From the NCBI GenBank assembly GCA_947579665.1, contig OX388349.1:67770841-67834840 (forward strand): 64,000 nt of DNA. Direction: 5' to 3'. A program made the position numbers and the translations under genes. Numbering within the stretch: position 1 is the stretch's first letter; each line of letters starts with the position of its first letter. Positions 12,233-25,000 of this stretch are shown here, piece after piece. Below the pieces are notes generated by a model. It saw only the letters and a program-made list of their open reading frames with translations. It did not search any database and was not told the origin of the DNA. Origin of the DNA: Sympetrum striolatum. Taxonomy: Eukaryota > Arthropoda > Insecta > Odonata > Libellulidae.

Positions 12233-15200
12233 ACAGTTGAAGGAAGTGACGCGTTACGAGAAAATGGATGGTCTCTCTTCGGTCGCTTCCTACGACGCGG
12301 ATTGCGAGATCCGAGAGGGATGCATCGATTGACTCTGACCGATAACGCCGGTTTATCGCCCAGAATTCGAATCTTTTTAAAGATGTTGACCTACGTATGG
12401 ATTATCTATATCCCGTGCTGTTAAATTTGCGCAACGCGAAAAAGAAGGATGGGAAGACTAGAATATTTCGCAGCGAAATGTGATCTAAGGAAGTACGCTT
12501 CAAGAGAAGCACGATTGCTTATGCGATCTATCTAATATTTATATTTACTCTTTTTAGACCGTTTAAAAAAATTAATATAAGATCCAGGTAATATATACAT
12601 GATGATTTCCCATATTATTGAAATTAGTTAATAATTAGTTGGTGAAATCACGTGGTGACATTTTAATGGAATTTCCAAAAATTCTTCCTATGTATTAACC
12701 AATTAATCTCATTATGTAATGTAACAAATGCTGAATTGGCTCATAAAATCGTCTTTCTAAATCAAACTATCTACTCTATAACTTTGTATCTCCTTCCAAA
12801 AATACATAGTTGATTGCCCGAGGTAAAATTAAATTTTTAATCGAAAAGTCAGTTTTATAAATAGTTTGATTGTAAGATTTCCAAGAATGTAATAACAATA
12901 CAAGGTTTGCGGAATTGCAGCAATGTTACTATGCCCAGAATCAGACAAATCTGTGAGATTTAAACGATCAAAACATTACATTATTCAAATTCTTTATATT
13001 TACATATATGAATTGGAAGAATAGAATAAGAAGGAATCTCAATACTATAGGTTCTAGAGGTATAAGATGTGTATTTGAATATAAAATTTATTTCGAAAGA
13101 ACCTACTTGGATTTTATTTATTCCTGAAGTAGTCGCTGTATTAAAAGGAGTTTATGCACCTTCACATAATCATGGAGAGGAAATAAATTGCTACATAGAA
13201 ACAATTCTTTCGCTCATGTTTATTTGAATGAGCTAAATATACAAATGATTTCATTTTCAATATTCTCAGAAGTTTCCTCTTCAAACTGTTATGTCCATGA
13301 CCCACCGATTACTACAGTTTAGGAAGCTATCAAAAAGAGGGTAAAATAACATAAAAATTACTCATGAATCATTCGTCATACTTTTAGTCTTACTTCTATT
13401 GTGACTGCAGATCAAAGGATTCTATAAATAATGTGACTTGATAAAGTGTTTTGAGGAGAGTTTTTTATTGCTGCAATGAATCAATTAAGAAGAAATGATT
13501 ATAATACTCGGTCAACAGAGCTTAGAAATATAAGTCCTGACTTGCTTGAAAAGTATTTAAGTTTAACGGAAGAATAATAAAATATTTGTATTAAAATAGG
13601 TTTTGACAAAAAATGAAAGCTATGAAATACTTGAGTATGAACGGCGCGCCGTTCATACTCAAGTATTTCATAACCTTCGGTTATGCGGCGCCGCGGCGAT
13701 TACATCATTGAAACTAATTTCCGAGAAATACTGGAAATATACTTTTCCCGAATAAAATTGCTTGGTATGAGAGGCACTCATAGCGGTGCTATACAAAAGG
13801 AATATACCGTTGTATTATTCTTAATTTTAAGTGAATTCTACTGATTTTCTCTTTAAAATAATATCTCGGAAGCTTATAATAACTTCCTGCATTGTTTATT
13901 CATATTATTTCTAAATTAGTAGCAACTAGGTAGAATTGAACAGATGACAGTTTTTATATAAATAAAATCAGAAATGTACACTCTTGAGCATGTCGAAGAA
14001 TCCTGCTCAAAGTTGCATGATCACCAGTAAAAGAAATAATTGAAAATTGTTTATAAAGGAAAATGAATGTACGTTTGCACTGGCATGAAACGGCCTGTAG
14101 CAACACTGCAAGGGAGAATATTAGAGGCAATGGGTTAGTTAATAGTTATTAGTTAAATAAGTTAAGAATAAGGAAGACCTTCGATCAACAAACGAAGAGG
14201 CAAATTTCTACAAAACACCGATAAGAGTAAGATCGAACGTATCATATACTACATACTAAAAGCATTCAACCTAAGTCAGTATAGCCTTGGTTAAATAATT
14301 AGGTAGGTAATAATTAGAATCGAGGAAATAAGTTATGAGATAATGAAGGTGTTGGCTAAGGTAAGGAAGGCCAGGAGAATTTTGGATCTTTGAAACAATC
14401 TTTGAGTAGTTCGCTCGATTTCGAATATTAGGAAAACTGCTGCAATTTGTGCGAACATAATTTATTGCTTAAATAAAGGCTAATTTAAAATATTTGATCA
14501 GTTCTAGTATTAAACATACGTATTTTTAAGTTACCCTAAACAGCTGAATGCGAATACCGTTTGAATTAATCTTAAGCTCTCTCATGTTAATTATAATCCT
14601 CAAAAAAATCCATTGATTGGACAATTACCGGAGATTCATGAACAAACGTACTCGTAGAAAAAACCGGGAAACCCCAAACAGCCAAAAATCAAACCGGAAC
14701 TTAGGCGTTAATTGACTATCACGAAATTTCAGTTTATTCACATGAGAGTGAAAGTTGAACTAGCTTAGGGAAATTGGAAGGATATTTTTATTCATAGAAC
14801 TTTCGAATTTAACTCAGCAAACATTCTTCAAAATGTTACCGCTTCAGTCATTTGCGTACGATGGGTGTATCATGATAGAATCAGCATATTTCAATCTTTA
14901 TTTAAAATCCTAAGAGAGACTCCGATTAATATTTTCGTTGGTAAAAAAAATCGAGTTTGTAGGTAAAAATGAGCTCTTCTAAATTGACTAACATTCACCA
15001 GAACACAGGACTTGTGTTGCTTAAAATTATCTGCTGATATTTATATTATACACAAATGATTTTTAATACTAACTTTAAAAACGTCAGAAGATATTTATTT
15101 CTTGGTCCTTTAAATGTATAATAAAATGCTTCATAATTTTGTAATTCCTATCCTTACCAGTATGAGCCTTTCATTATCTAACCCATGCCATTTCTATAAT

Positions 15201-18200
15201 TTATCTTTTACAGCATTTTCCTCGATGATGCTTCCAGGAAAAAACGTATCTTAATAAGTACCCGATTTATTAATTACCCCCTCCTTCTCTCCCAAGTTTT
15301 CTTAAAAGAGTTGTCTCGGGTCGCTGTTCGAAGTACTTCTTCATTAGTAACTCGGTCTATCAATTTTACGTATTTTCACTATTATTCAGTCTTCTCTGCT
15401 TCATATTTTAATCTGTGGCTGTTACTGCCGGATTTTTACATGGACGAGAGCACTCTAGATAAAGGTTTTTATGAACTGTTTCCTTAGATCCAATCCACTT
15501 TTCCTTTTTGATAAACTATAGACAGTTCAATCATTTGAACAAAAATGTCATGGAAGATATAGCGATTACTTGTTTATTGATTGATATTGTATTAGTTTTA
15601 AAAATTAGAAGATGACCAGGTAAGGATAAATTTTCAATGAGAACTGTTTTGAAACTGTTAGAATTGTCCGTTGGGTCTCAATGAGGAGGTAAATTCAAGC
15701 ACGACATATTCCAGTCCAGTATAAAGTCTGATGCCTTCCGATGCCATTACACGAAAATCTAACAATTTTAAACGTTGGGAAATTCCGACAGCGCGCTTGC
15801 ATGAGGGGAAAACCTTAAGAAACAATGATATTTTTATAACCCACTACATCAGTTTTCTCACCGTGCTATTTCATCCATCGTAAAGGAGAACAAATTGGAT
15901 TTTGTTTTGTTCCCAGAAAAAAAATTGCGGAAATATTCAGCGTCTCCTCTTTTACTATGAATGAAATTTCTATTTTTGTTTTCGGATTTCTCTAGCATTA
16001 GCGACGGTAAAAGCATGTCCTCGATGCAGCTCGAGTATGGAGAGGGGTGACCCATTTCTAAACCTTTTGCTTCTTCCAAATTTCAGCGAAGAACACAAGT
16101 CGAGAGGCCGAGTAGCGGTGCTTCACCAGAAGTAATAACCCATTTACATCATCGTATTTTATATAAAACGGATGGCAAAATGTGTCTTAAATTGTGAAGA
16201 TGAGTCAGCATACAACTGTGCCGCTCTCTTGAGAATTATTTTTAAAGAAAAGTTAACGTTTATGCATTACCACATCGTATGTATTAGGAGATGAGTTTTG
16301 TGTAATATTTGGACTCACAAAAGAAAATATGACTCGAAAAGGAAACTGACAGTAGGAATCCGGCAATGGAAATTTCATATACTTTATGGGAGTTCACGGA
16401 AAGTGTTTTTTCGCGTAATTCGATAAAAAAATATGCTGTTGAAATTTATATCTACCATTAGTAAAAGGTATTGACAATGTACCTATACTCAGAAAATTTA
16501 ATATCAGGGAAATATTTCAGGAATAAATTGATCTGAAATCATGGCTCCCGTATACAATTAATAAAATTCTATGTTCATTCATTTTCTGCGCGCATAAGAA
16601 TTCGTCCACATTTTTATAGTCCCGTAGAATTTAAGAGAACGTAAGTATGGCCAAGCTATTGTTTAGTAAAACTCTAACATAATTCGCTAATTTTATGAAA
16701 TACTCGAAAATGTAAGCCTTTGGCACATTCTAAGGTAATATTTGAAGAAATACTTACGCATCAATAGATGCATGCACTAAATGCTAATTTTCAATTTCTT
16801 GAACGGCCGCTTTTAATTCATAACAATCAAGCTAAAAATGCTTTGCTATCTTATAAAATGAATTCGAATGGAATGTATTGGATGTCCTTTACGAGGAGAT
16901 TCAATAGCATGCAAATATGCATGACCCGAACATGAAGGAACTGAATGAAGGAATGAAGAAACTCTGCATATTCGGTAGTCTACTCTTTTATTTACATATC
17001 TGACGTGCAAACGTATACTTTGTACTCTTAACTAAAGCCCAAAATCCATTTGGGCATTTTTTAAAGCTGAAACGTGTTTCAAGACTATTTCGAAAACATA
17101 GATGATTCTCGGAAGTCCCTCGTTATAATTAATACAGTCTGTGTAAATAGAGAATTTCATAAAAGAGCTCACTTTCACCTTCATTTTCAGTCGAACTCAA
17201 ATATAACAGTCTGTATTAAAAATACAATATACCCAGGATGGTGTTATTGAGAAATTTTAAAAATAGATCACGATTAATGATAAATTGATTTTAATAAGTA
17301 TAATGAAGGAATACAAGATATCTTGATATGAAATTACATTTATTAAACTAATCTTCTCAATACAAAAGTCATATAATGAATAACATTCCGCGGTGAATAC
17401 CCAACTGGTATTTGTATTGTGGAATTTGTACAAGCTATCTTAGCAAACACTTTTTACAGCAGTCATGTCTATGCTTAACTAAGTAATGGTTTTTAGAATT
17501 TTAATCTAGGTTCTTTAACGTGGCATCAATCATTATTTTATCATTCTTCTTTGACTGATAATTGAGGCTCTCTAATTGAAAAAATTGCATCACAAGTTTT
17601 TCTAATGTTATTTAAAGACAGATTGAATATTATTTTTATTTTTAGAGCTTTTTGAAACATGATAAATGATAATGTCGAATTGATTGTTTCCGAACTTTAT
17701 TGAATATTTCTTAGATTGAAAGTATTAGAACCCTTTCTAACTTTCAAGCTTGCCACTAAATCACAATTTCTTTCTTACTAATAATAAGCTACTTTTCATA
17801 TATGTAATTTATTCGGTTCACCCAAAAGGGTGAAGGCTCTCCCTCCAGAAACTTATTTCCTTATAACTTTATCATATATATCATATGAAAACTTCGCCAA
17901 ACTTTAATACTTTAAATAACCTTCACTTTGAAGACTTGAAGATATTACTGCAGTCGAGTATGATTACTTTTTACTGTTTCTGTTCAATTGTAATGGAAAT
18001 CAGCTCGCAAGAAATAAACCATAAACCATAATAAAGAAGTGCCTTTTGGAATTAAGGCCCGACACAATATTACCATTATATTTCAGATACACAAAAAAGA
18101 ACCGATAACCAAATGTAACGCAGTATCTCCATTGCTGTGAACCATTTGTTCCATCACTGATGAAAACTAACAATAAAAAAAGAAAAATAGCAAATTAAGC

Positions 18201-18587
18201 CGTGCTTTCAGATAATACATGTAGTACATGCAATATCAATCAGAAAAACATCAGAAAAGTATTCCTCAATGACATAGAACTTCGGAATTAATTGAAAATT
18301 GCCCCTCGATTATTTTCTTATAATATTTAACTATGAAACTTGATTGATCTCCCACGATCTACCAAATTTACCCGTCCTCTTATCAGCATAGCAAAGCTAT
18401 GATCGCATCCAAGTGCTTGAACTGAATACTTGGGGACATCCTCCAGAATTTTCACTTCGTACAATTGAGCCGATTGAGTTTATTTTAGTTCTGGAACAAC
18501 AGAAAGTGAGAAATTTCCCCGAGCGAATTGGAGAGAAGAGGAAAGTGCGGATGTGGTCTCTTTCGTCTTTCCACCCCTACTCACAGG
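12233..18587. other. Intergenic stretch between SLC36 and the secreted-protein gene
   Basis: About 6.3 kb with no supported gene. The SLC36 3' UTR must begin here. A canonical AATAAA at 13182-13187 is a candidate poly(A) signal, but nothing proves its use. The only structured element I see is the palindrome cluster at 13621-13700. The rest is AT-rich and unremarkable. Confidence 0.5.
13621..13672. repeat. Perfect 52-bp palindrome with GC-rich core
   Basis: Bases 13621-13646 are exactly the reverse complement of 13647-13672, with no spacer and GGCGCGCC at the centre. A second hairpin follows directly (CATAACC / GGTTATG around TTC, about 13669-13685), then the small palindrome GCGGCGCCGC. The surroundings are AT-rich, so the GC-rich core stands out. 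It could be a recent foldback insertion, a replication-error palindrome or an assembly artefact. Confidence 0.9.
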
Positions 18588-18593
18588 TATAAA
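18588..18593 (+). promoter_or_regulatory. TATA box of the secreted-protein gene
   Basis: TATAAA lies 90 bp before the ATG at 18678. About 25-30 bp downstream is ATCATCACAAC (about 18615-18625), a plausible initiation site, giving a 5' UTR near 60 bases. A TATA box close to a short first coding exon is typical of abundantly expressed insect secreted and cuticle proteins. This is inferred from position and sequence only. Confidence 0.6.
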
Positions 18594-18677
18594 TTGGCGA
18601 TGTTCTATTCGGAAATCATCACAACAACTGTGCATTTCGTACCTGCGGTAGCACGCTCTGAAGCCAACACGAAGAAC

Positions 18678-20623
18678 ATGAAGACTTTGGTGAGTACCGG
18701 GTTGAAATGTATCGCTAGAACAACACAGTGAAATATGGACTTTTATTGTTCTCCAATTCAGTGCGATCCTTTGTGTTTATTAGTGGCGTCTCCGCCATTC
18801 ATCTCTATTCTATCCATGATTTCATTGGCTAAGATATTCGATTAAAAACATGTGATATTTTTCAAATTTCGTAGATTTATAAACTTATTTGCTTTTTTAA
18901 AGGCCTGGGTGTTCTGAATAAATCTCTACACTTTCTCAATGGCAATGTTAAATAACTTTATAGTTTATACAGAATCTTTTTCTGGCCGCAGACATAGATC
19001 TCAATAGTATTAAGGATGGAATTTCTCAACAACCTCCTCAGAGGTATGCTCTAATTGTGATTAATACAAAACGGAATTGCAAGGATTTTATTTAAAGAAA
19101 AAATGTTTGCGGTATATTTAATGATAGAGCCTATCAAATCCTCAAATGAAACAAAGATTCCCTGACGATAGGGTTAATTAAAATATACACGTAATTTTAT
19201 TGCTCTTAAGTAATTAATTAAATTTTTATGTTAATCATCAGTTCTCTCGAGATCGCGACAGTTTTTCATTCAGAAAATTGAGGTGCTGTGTCAAAGTCGA
19301 GCAAGTGTTTACCGCAAATCCTAAGAGTCTAGGTCCGAAGAAAATACTAATAAAATTCGGTGTAAATCCCAGAAAGAACAAAAAGGTGGAAAAGCGCGAA
19401 ATATATTTAATATACCTCCACTCACGCGAACCTCTTGCAATCTGCGAAAGGACCTTCACTCCCTCGTGGTTGCCTGCTATCGCTAATTGTTCTCTAGTTT
19501 TTTTTCAAATACGCCATGCGTACGGCTAAGGATTTAGAGAATTTGTCATCAATGTTGTGCATAGAAGAGACTCTCTGAATAAGAATGGGGGAAATGGATA
19601 CCAAAGGTATTCGGAGGTGGGGTAGGTTGTCGATGCTCCGCTCAATGGTACCGAAAAAAGGCATTTTCTTTTAAAATGGGGCATATTTCATCAATTTAAT
19701 TTAACGTGTGGACAGAACACTGAACAAATTAACTCCTTCAAATATAGTTCAGACGGCAGCTTTTTAACTTGAATAGATCACTTCGTATCTTAAAGGGTAA
19801 ATTATTTGACTGAATGTATATCATCAGAACTATCTAGCTTGATTGATAAGATAATTATTTCTTACTTCTAAGAAAATTAAAATTTCACTATACCTCTTGT
19901 GAATGTATTGAACCGGACTAATACACTTTCTCTTTTTGAACTTGACAGTCAATCTTCATCTGCGTCGCCTTCTTGGCCGCACTGGTAGCCGCAGCCCCGG
20001 AAGGCGTCCGGAGGGATGACGTCTCCTTAGAAGAGACTTCCTCGGAAGTGCTGGACGCTCGCGAGGAGGCACCCGAAACGAAAGAGGAGGAAAGTGCAAT
20101 CAACACTGCCGAAAACCACGAGTCTAAGAGAACGAAACGAACTGTCAGTTCCCCCCTCGACCATATCAGCAGCGCGGTTTCCCACGCAATCCACGGATCG
20201 CCCTCCGTGGAATATACCCTCGTTCCCATCGCGAAATCGGTACCCATTAAGGTCGCCGAATCCTTAACACATGACTTAACATTGCCATTGATAGGCAAGG
20301 TAAGCATACCCAAGCTCGCACTGCCTAAATCCCTGGCTTCCCTCTCCTCCTTAGCTTCCCTTTCCTCTCTATCCTCCCTGTCTTCGCTATCCTCCTTGTC
20401 TCACCTGCCTTCGCTAGCTTCCCTGTCCAAGGTCCCCCATGTCTTGCCCATTATCGGAGCCAAGGCTTCCCTTCACGGGCTCGCAGCAGCTCCCATTGTA
20501 ATCAAAAAGGTCGCGTTGGCGAAGTTGTCGGCTCCCCTGGTGGCCCCTGTGGTCATCCCAGCTGCCGTCGTCGGCAAGAAGAAGCTGGCAGCGGCCGCGC
20601 TGATTTCGCATCACATCGGATAG
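18678..20623 (+). CDS. Secreted Ser-Leu repeat protein with propeptide (possible structural/cuticle-associated protein)
   Basis: Two coding exons: 18678-18689 (ATG AAG ACT TTG, donor GTGAGT) and 19949-20623 (stop TAG), giving 228 residues. The tiny first exon coding only the start of a signal peptide is common in insect cuticular and other secreted genes. Residues 1-20 form a signal peptide (MKTLSIFICVAFLAALVAAA). Residues 21-63 are acidic, followed by the dibasic furin-like site KRTKR at 64-68, which suggests a cleaved propeptide. The remainder is hydrophobic. Residues 132-164 repeat S-x-L/S-S-L units, and the C-terminal part is rich in Ala, Val, Pro and Lys and ends HHIG. There is no cysteine after the signal peptide and no chitin-binding R&R domain. 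I do not recognise the family; a cuticle or extracellular-matrix role is an inference from composition and gene layout. Its codons are GC-rich compared with flanking DNA, as expected for a real, well-expressed gene. Confidence 0.85.
20335..20410 (+). repeat. Coding minisatellite for Ser/Leu units
   Basis: Tandem TCC-TCC-TTA-like triplet blocks (short 6-9 bp units) encode the S-S-L and A-S-L repeats of the secreted protein. Such units change in number by slippage, so length variation between individuals is likely. Confidence 0.75.
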
Positions 20624-20811
20624 ATCCTGCAAGAAATGTTTGAGTGATTTCCTGTCATTAGAGGTGCATCGCTGGTGAGATGTAAACAGTCAGCAGAGTC
20701 TCGTGTTTTTGTGTGTGCCGTGACTTGTCGGCGATGTTTAGGAAATCAAATACTATTTATTTTGCCGATGCTGTGCTGTGCTCCGGAAACGGTCAGAGCT
20801 GGGAGAGTGAA

Positions 20812-20817
20812 ATTAAA
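20812..20817 (+). terminator. Candidate poly(A) signal (ATTAAA) of the secreted-protein gene
   Basis: ATTAAA lies 189 bp after the stop codon and is followed about 25 bp later by a T/GT-rich stretch (TTGTTTTATTTTGG). Canonical AATAAA hexamers near 21124 and 21150 are alternatives. The choice cannot be settled from sequence. Confidence 0.35.
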
Positions 20818-20829
20818 AGCGTAAGATGA

Positions 20830-22027
20830 TGCGCTCGTTGATCCTTGTTTTATTTTGGATTATTCCGTTACCGTTTTTCATTTTATCATATTTTGCGAAT
20901 TAAACTCAAGTGAAAGGTTTTCTGGTGCGAAATCATAACAATTGAACTTTCAATGAAGATTGTAATGTAAACGTCATTGTAGATCAAACAAACATATACA
21001 GTGATGAAAATTTTCTATTTAAAACAGAAGTTTTTGTTGTAAAATGTTTATATATCATGAGTTTATTTCAAAAATATAATTGTTTCCTTTGTTGTGTTTT
21101 AAAAATGTTTTTATAAGAGATGAAATAAAAATAATTCATTGCTGTTCAAAATAAAAGGTTTTGTCTATTTTTCGGAATCAATTCACCCTATGGAAAGATG
21201 ATGAAAATAATAGTCTTCAAGCGCCATTAATATAAAACTAAACATTTTATTCAATAAATACATAACCAGTAACAACATCAAAGTTAAACAAAACATTCTT
21301 TAGTTCCTTCGAGTTAGTCACATTGAAATTACAGGTGGAACATTAGTAGAAAACACAAAGAATGCGTAGCATAGCTACTATTCGTACGAACTTTGGCAAA
21401 ATTATTTACAAAAAAAATCTCACGAAGAGAATTTCAAAATCGTGAAATCCGGAGGAGGTGGATGTCAAGCAGTAGTTTGTTGACTAGTAACAATCTTTCG
21501 ATGTCTTTTATCCATCCGGAATTGAACATTTCAGATATGAGCGATTTAGAGCGGCTAAGTTTAAGACCCTTTCTATCACAGCTAGTTAAAATATTTGCCT
21601 CGCTCTGAAATATAAAAATAAAGTCGTTTAGAGAGCCGCAAACACATGCACAGAATTCAGTAATACAGTCACATGAGCTCTAGTAGTGCTCCCTGACCAT
21701 ATGGCACCAAAAGATATTAAAAAATGAGAGTTTTTCGAATAAATCAAAAATTCAAAATCGGTCACACAACCGAAAAGACATTTTTTTCTAATTAAATAAA
21801 GGATTGTTTGCGAAAACATGCCGAATTTCAATCATCTAGACGGATCTTTTATCACTAAGACCCACTGGAATCCTGCCCCGCCCATGCTTTAGAAATGAAA
21901 TTCTTATGCGAACATCAATAACCAACGGCGCTTCTGTTCTTTGAGTTCATGGCAAACATTTAGATCACAGTCACTATCGAAAAAGTCTCCAGGAACGATT
22001 TACTTCTTCAGATTCAAGAGCGAGATA
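20830..22027. other. Convergent intergenic stretch
   Basis: About 1.2 kb between the 3' ends of the secreted-protein gene (plus) and the SNMP-like gene (minus). It should contain both 3' UTR ends. On the minus strand an AATAAA at about 21246-21251 could serve the SNMP-like gene. No other feature is seen. Confidence 0.4.
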
Positions 22028-25000
22028 TTATGTGGGTGGTTTGTCGGCTTCCTTCTCTTTGTTGTCTGCGATGCCGTACGGAATAGATTTCTTTGACATC
22101 TCGTAGCAAAGGTTCGCTTCCCTCATCTTTCGATCAGCAGAATCATCTTCTTTGGGCATCCACCGAAACTGGAAAAAGATAATATTCCTATGTTTATTCC
22201 ATAATCCAGGCTCAAACGGGAGTGGCGAGACGGAAGCGCGACGTCTCCAAGAAATACAACATTGGTTACTAAATAGATCGACGCCAAAAGACGGGACTTA
22301 AAGAAAGCGCGGCGAGGACGCGCTAAGCTTCTGCCGCCTCCTTGCTTCCCGATTAGAACGTGCTCTAATAAGAGTTCAAGAACAAGCTTGGATTGTAATA
22401 ACACTTGAAATTGATAAAAATGTTAGGCATCCGTTTCCAAAACCACTAGGAACTTACAGCATATACATGTGCTTATTCTAGTTGTTTGCTTTTTGTGTTT
22501 GCAATGTAGAGCTATCATCAATAGATTACTACAAAAAAATACTCAATAATAATTTATTTAGCTTATATAGGAGTCCCCAATTATGTATGCTATAATGAAT
22601 GAAATACATCACGCAAGAAATTTAGTGCAGAGAACAGGTAAATATATAAACAATTAAAATGATACGAATTAATAACACAACTTACATATTGAATGAACTT
22701 TCTTTCTTATATTATTTAAAGATGCTGTTTTACGGATGAGAATATTATTTTTGAAAAAGGAACAGCTGAGAAAAGCGATTGAAGATTCCTGCGCAGAGGA
22801 ATGCGCGCCTAGAAGTTTTTGATGATATGTGTAATAATAATAATAATTTCTTTAATGGAAAGGAGAGGCTGTTGATCCGATAGGCAATGGGCTAAGTCAG
22901 AGCTTCTCAACCTTTTGAGATACGCGGACACGTTGACACCGAGCCAAGGATCTTAAGCATGTAATTTACGAACCAATATATATCTTGCGCAGTCAAACAC
23001 GTTAAAATTATTCTCAAATGATTCAATGAATAACTATATTTTCCATTACCAAAAGTGCAGCATTGGAAAGGCGCGAAGATATAGATTTACTTCGAGAAAC
23101 ATTTACAACGTTCCTGCACTAAATAATGCTTTTTTTAAATTTTTCTTATGACCAAGACGCTGATATTATTGCAATTATTACTAATAAATAGAACGTCAAT
23201 ATTACTACAATGAAAACCAACATGGATAAATAATTACAGGAAAATAGGAGCAAACTAGTGTAAAATTTAAATTGTGAGATATTCTCGGATATTATGCGAA
23301 AGCTTTGACAAAGCATGTCGAGGTGCAGTCTATATTTATAACTCTAGGGTTAAATGTTACTTTGCGTGTAAAGTCATGCACCTACAAAAATTATCAACTA
23401 TAAGAAGGAAAATTATCTTGGTAAGGATTTAAAAATCAGTAGAGTAATAATAGTTATAGGCCTTTTTCAGTTATCTTCGAAATTTCGTATCTCCAAAATC
23501 CAGAAGGAGCTATACGAATTAGTACTTACCCTGACAAATATTAGTACTGCAATTATTTCTAGCACTCCCAGAGATATGAAGGTCCATTTTATGACTTCCA
23601 GTATATGTATTACGTCAATAAGTTCTGATTTCAACAGCTGGGAGAATTTGTCGTCCAGCTTCATTCCCTGAAAAACAAAGATACCGTTGGTTTTATTTAT
23701 TAGGTTATATTGATACTTAATTACATTCATATTTTATATTTATTCTATATGCATAGAAATTACGATGTTAACAGGGTGAAAACAAGGACGCAATTAAGAA
23801 CAATTTTATTCTTAATTGCTTTGTTTATAATTCTATAAAATTACGCTGATTTCCAATCTTATTCATCGAGAGAAGAAGGCACCTCTTGATGATTAGACAA
23901 TTGCATATATTGGTAACGGAGTAAATCTAGTATAATGAGGAACCCTGCGACATAAGTAAGAGCTGTCTCAAACATCTCTAATGTGAGATACGGAAAAAAT
24001 TATTCAATTGACGTAAGAAAGAAATGGTATCAAAGTACCATATTTTGGTACCATTACCCCCTCCATAAGTAAGAATCGTATATATACTCTTGTCTCTCTG
24101 CTTTCCCCACCTGATGATGACTATGACTAGTCGAAACCGGTCGTGTGTGTGGCGGAATTAAAAAGTTGCGGAATTGCATACATTGTGTATATTTTTTCCA
24201 GTAATGGAATTACACAAAGTTACGGCTGCTAACATTGATTTTATTAAATGAATATAGCTTACAATAATTCAGGTCCTACATAATAAATTGAAAGAAATTA
24301 CCTCTTCGGCCCAAAGTACTGGAAATAGGCCTTCGGTTACGTTCCACAAGAATGAGAACCTGACGTCTCTTTTGAGGTACATATTGAACTGGAGCTTCTT
24401 AGCTGCGTTTAAAGGAGATCCAGTCATCTGTAAAAGCAAAACACTTTTATTAAGCGCATACGACGACAGATAAAGTGAGCATAATGTGCCTCTAATTCAT
24501 AAATAGGAACTAAATAACGAAGATGAAAGGAATTGACAAGTCATTTTATTACATTATATTTGTGGCATTCTTAGTACAAGTTTTTTAAAATGAATTACTT
24601 CACAAACACATAAATACAATCTTACGTAATGATTAACCACACAACCCATCTTTACAGCAGTAACGAAAATTCTATGGACATGTAATCGGCGAGTGAAAAG
24701 AATTATTCAGACTCAAACTTTCTAATCCTGATGCGATAGTTGACGTCTCATAAGAGGAGTACTGTCCCTTAAAAGTCTGAATTTCGTTTTCATTCTTTTC
24801 GGAGGAATCTGGGGAAATGGCTCACGAAAGAAAGAAATCTTAAAGCCAGGATTTGTCTTGTAATGACTCCCAAATAACAATCAAGACAGATACAAGTGAT
24901 TTCGCAAATTCATTTTCATTCCTACTTTCTTTTTTCATTTCCAGGATGAGTCAGATTGTTTTTAAAAGAACTTCTACTTCATTTGTTAGCGACAACTTTA

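Noticed and set aside
19918..20313. 131-codon minus-strand open frame
   Set aside because: It is the antisense shadow of the secreted-protein exon, which has a signal peptide, splice sites and a TATA box on the plus strand.
22123..22404. Alternative ending of the SNMP-like protein reading SFGGCPKKMILLIER
   Set aside because: The preceding donor reads AGG/GTAAGT (phase 0), which forces the FRWMPKEDD frame; the alternative would need a different donor.
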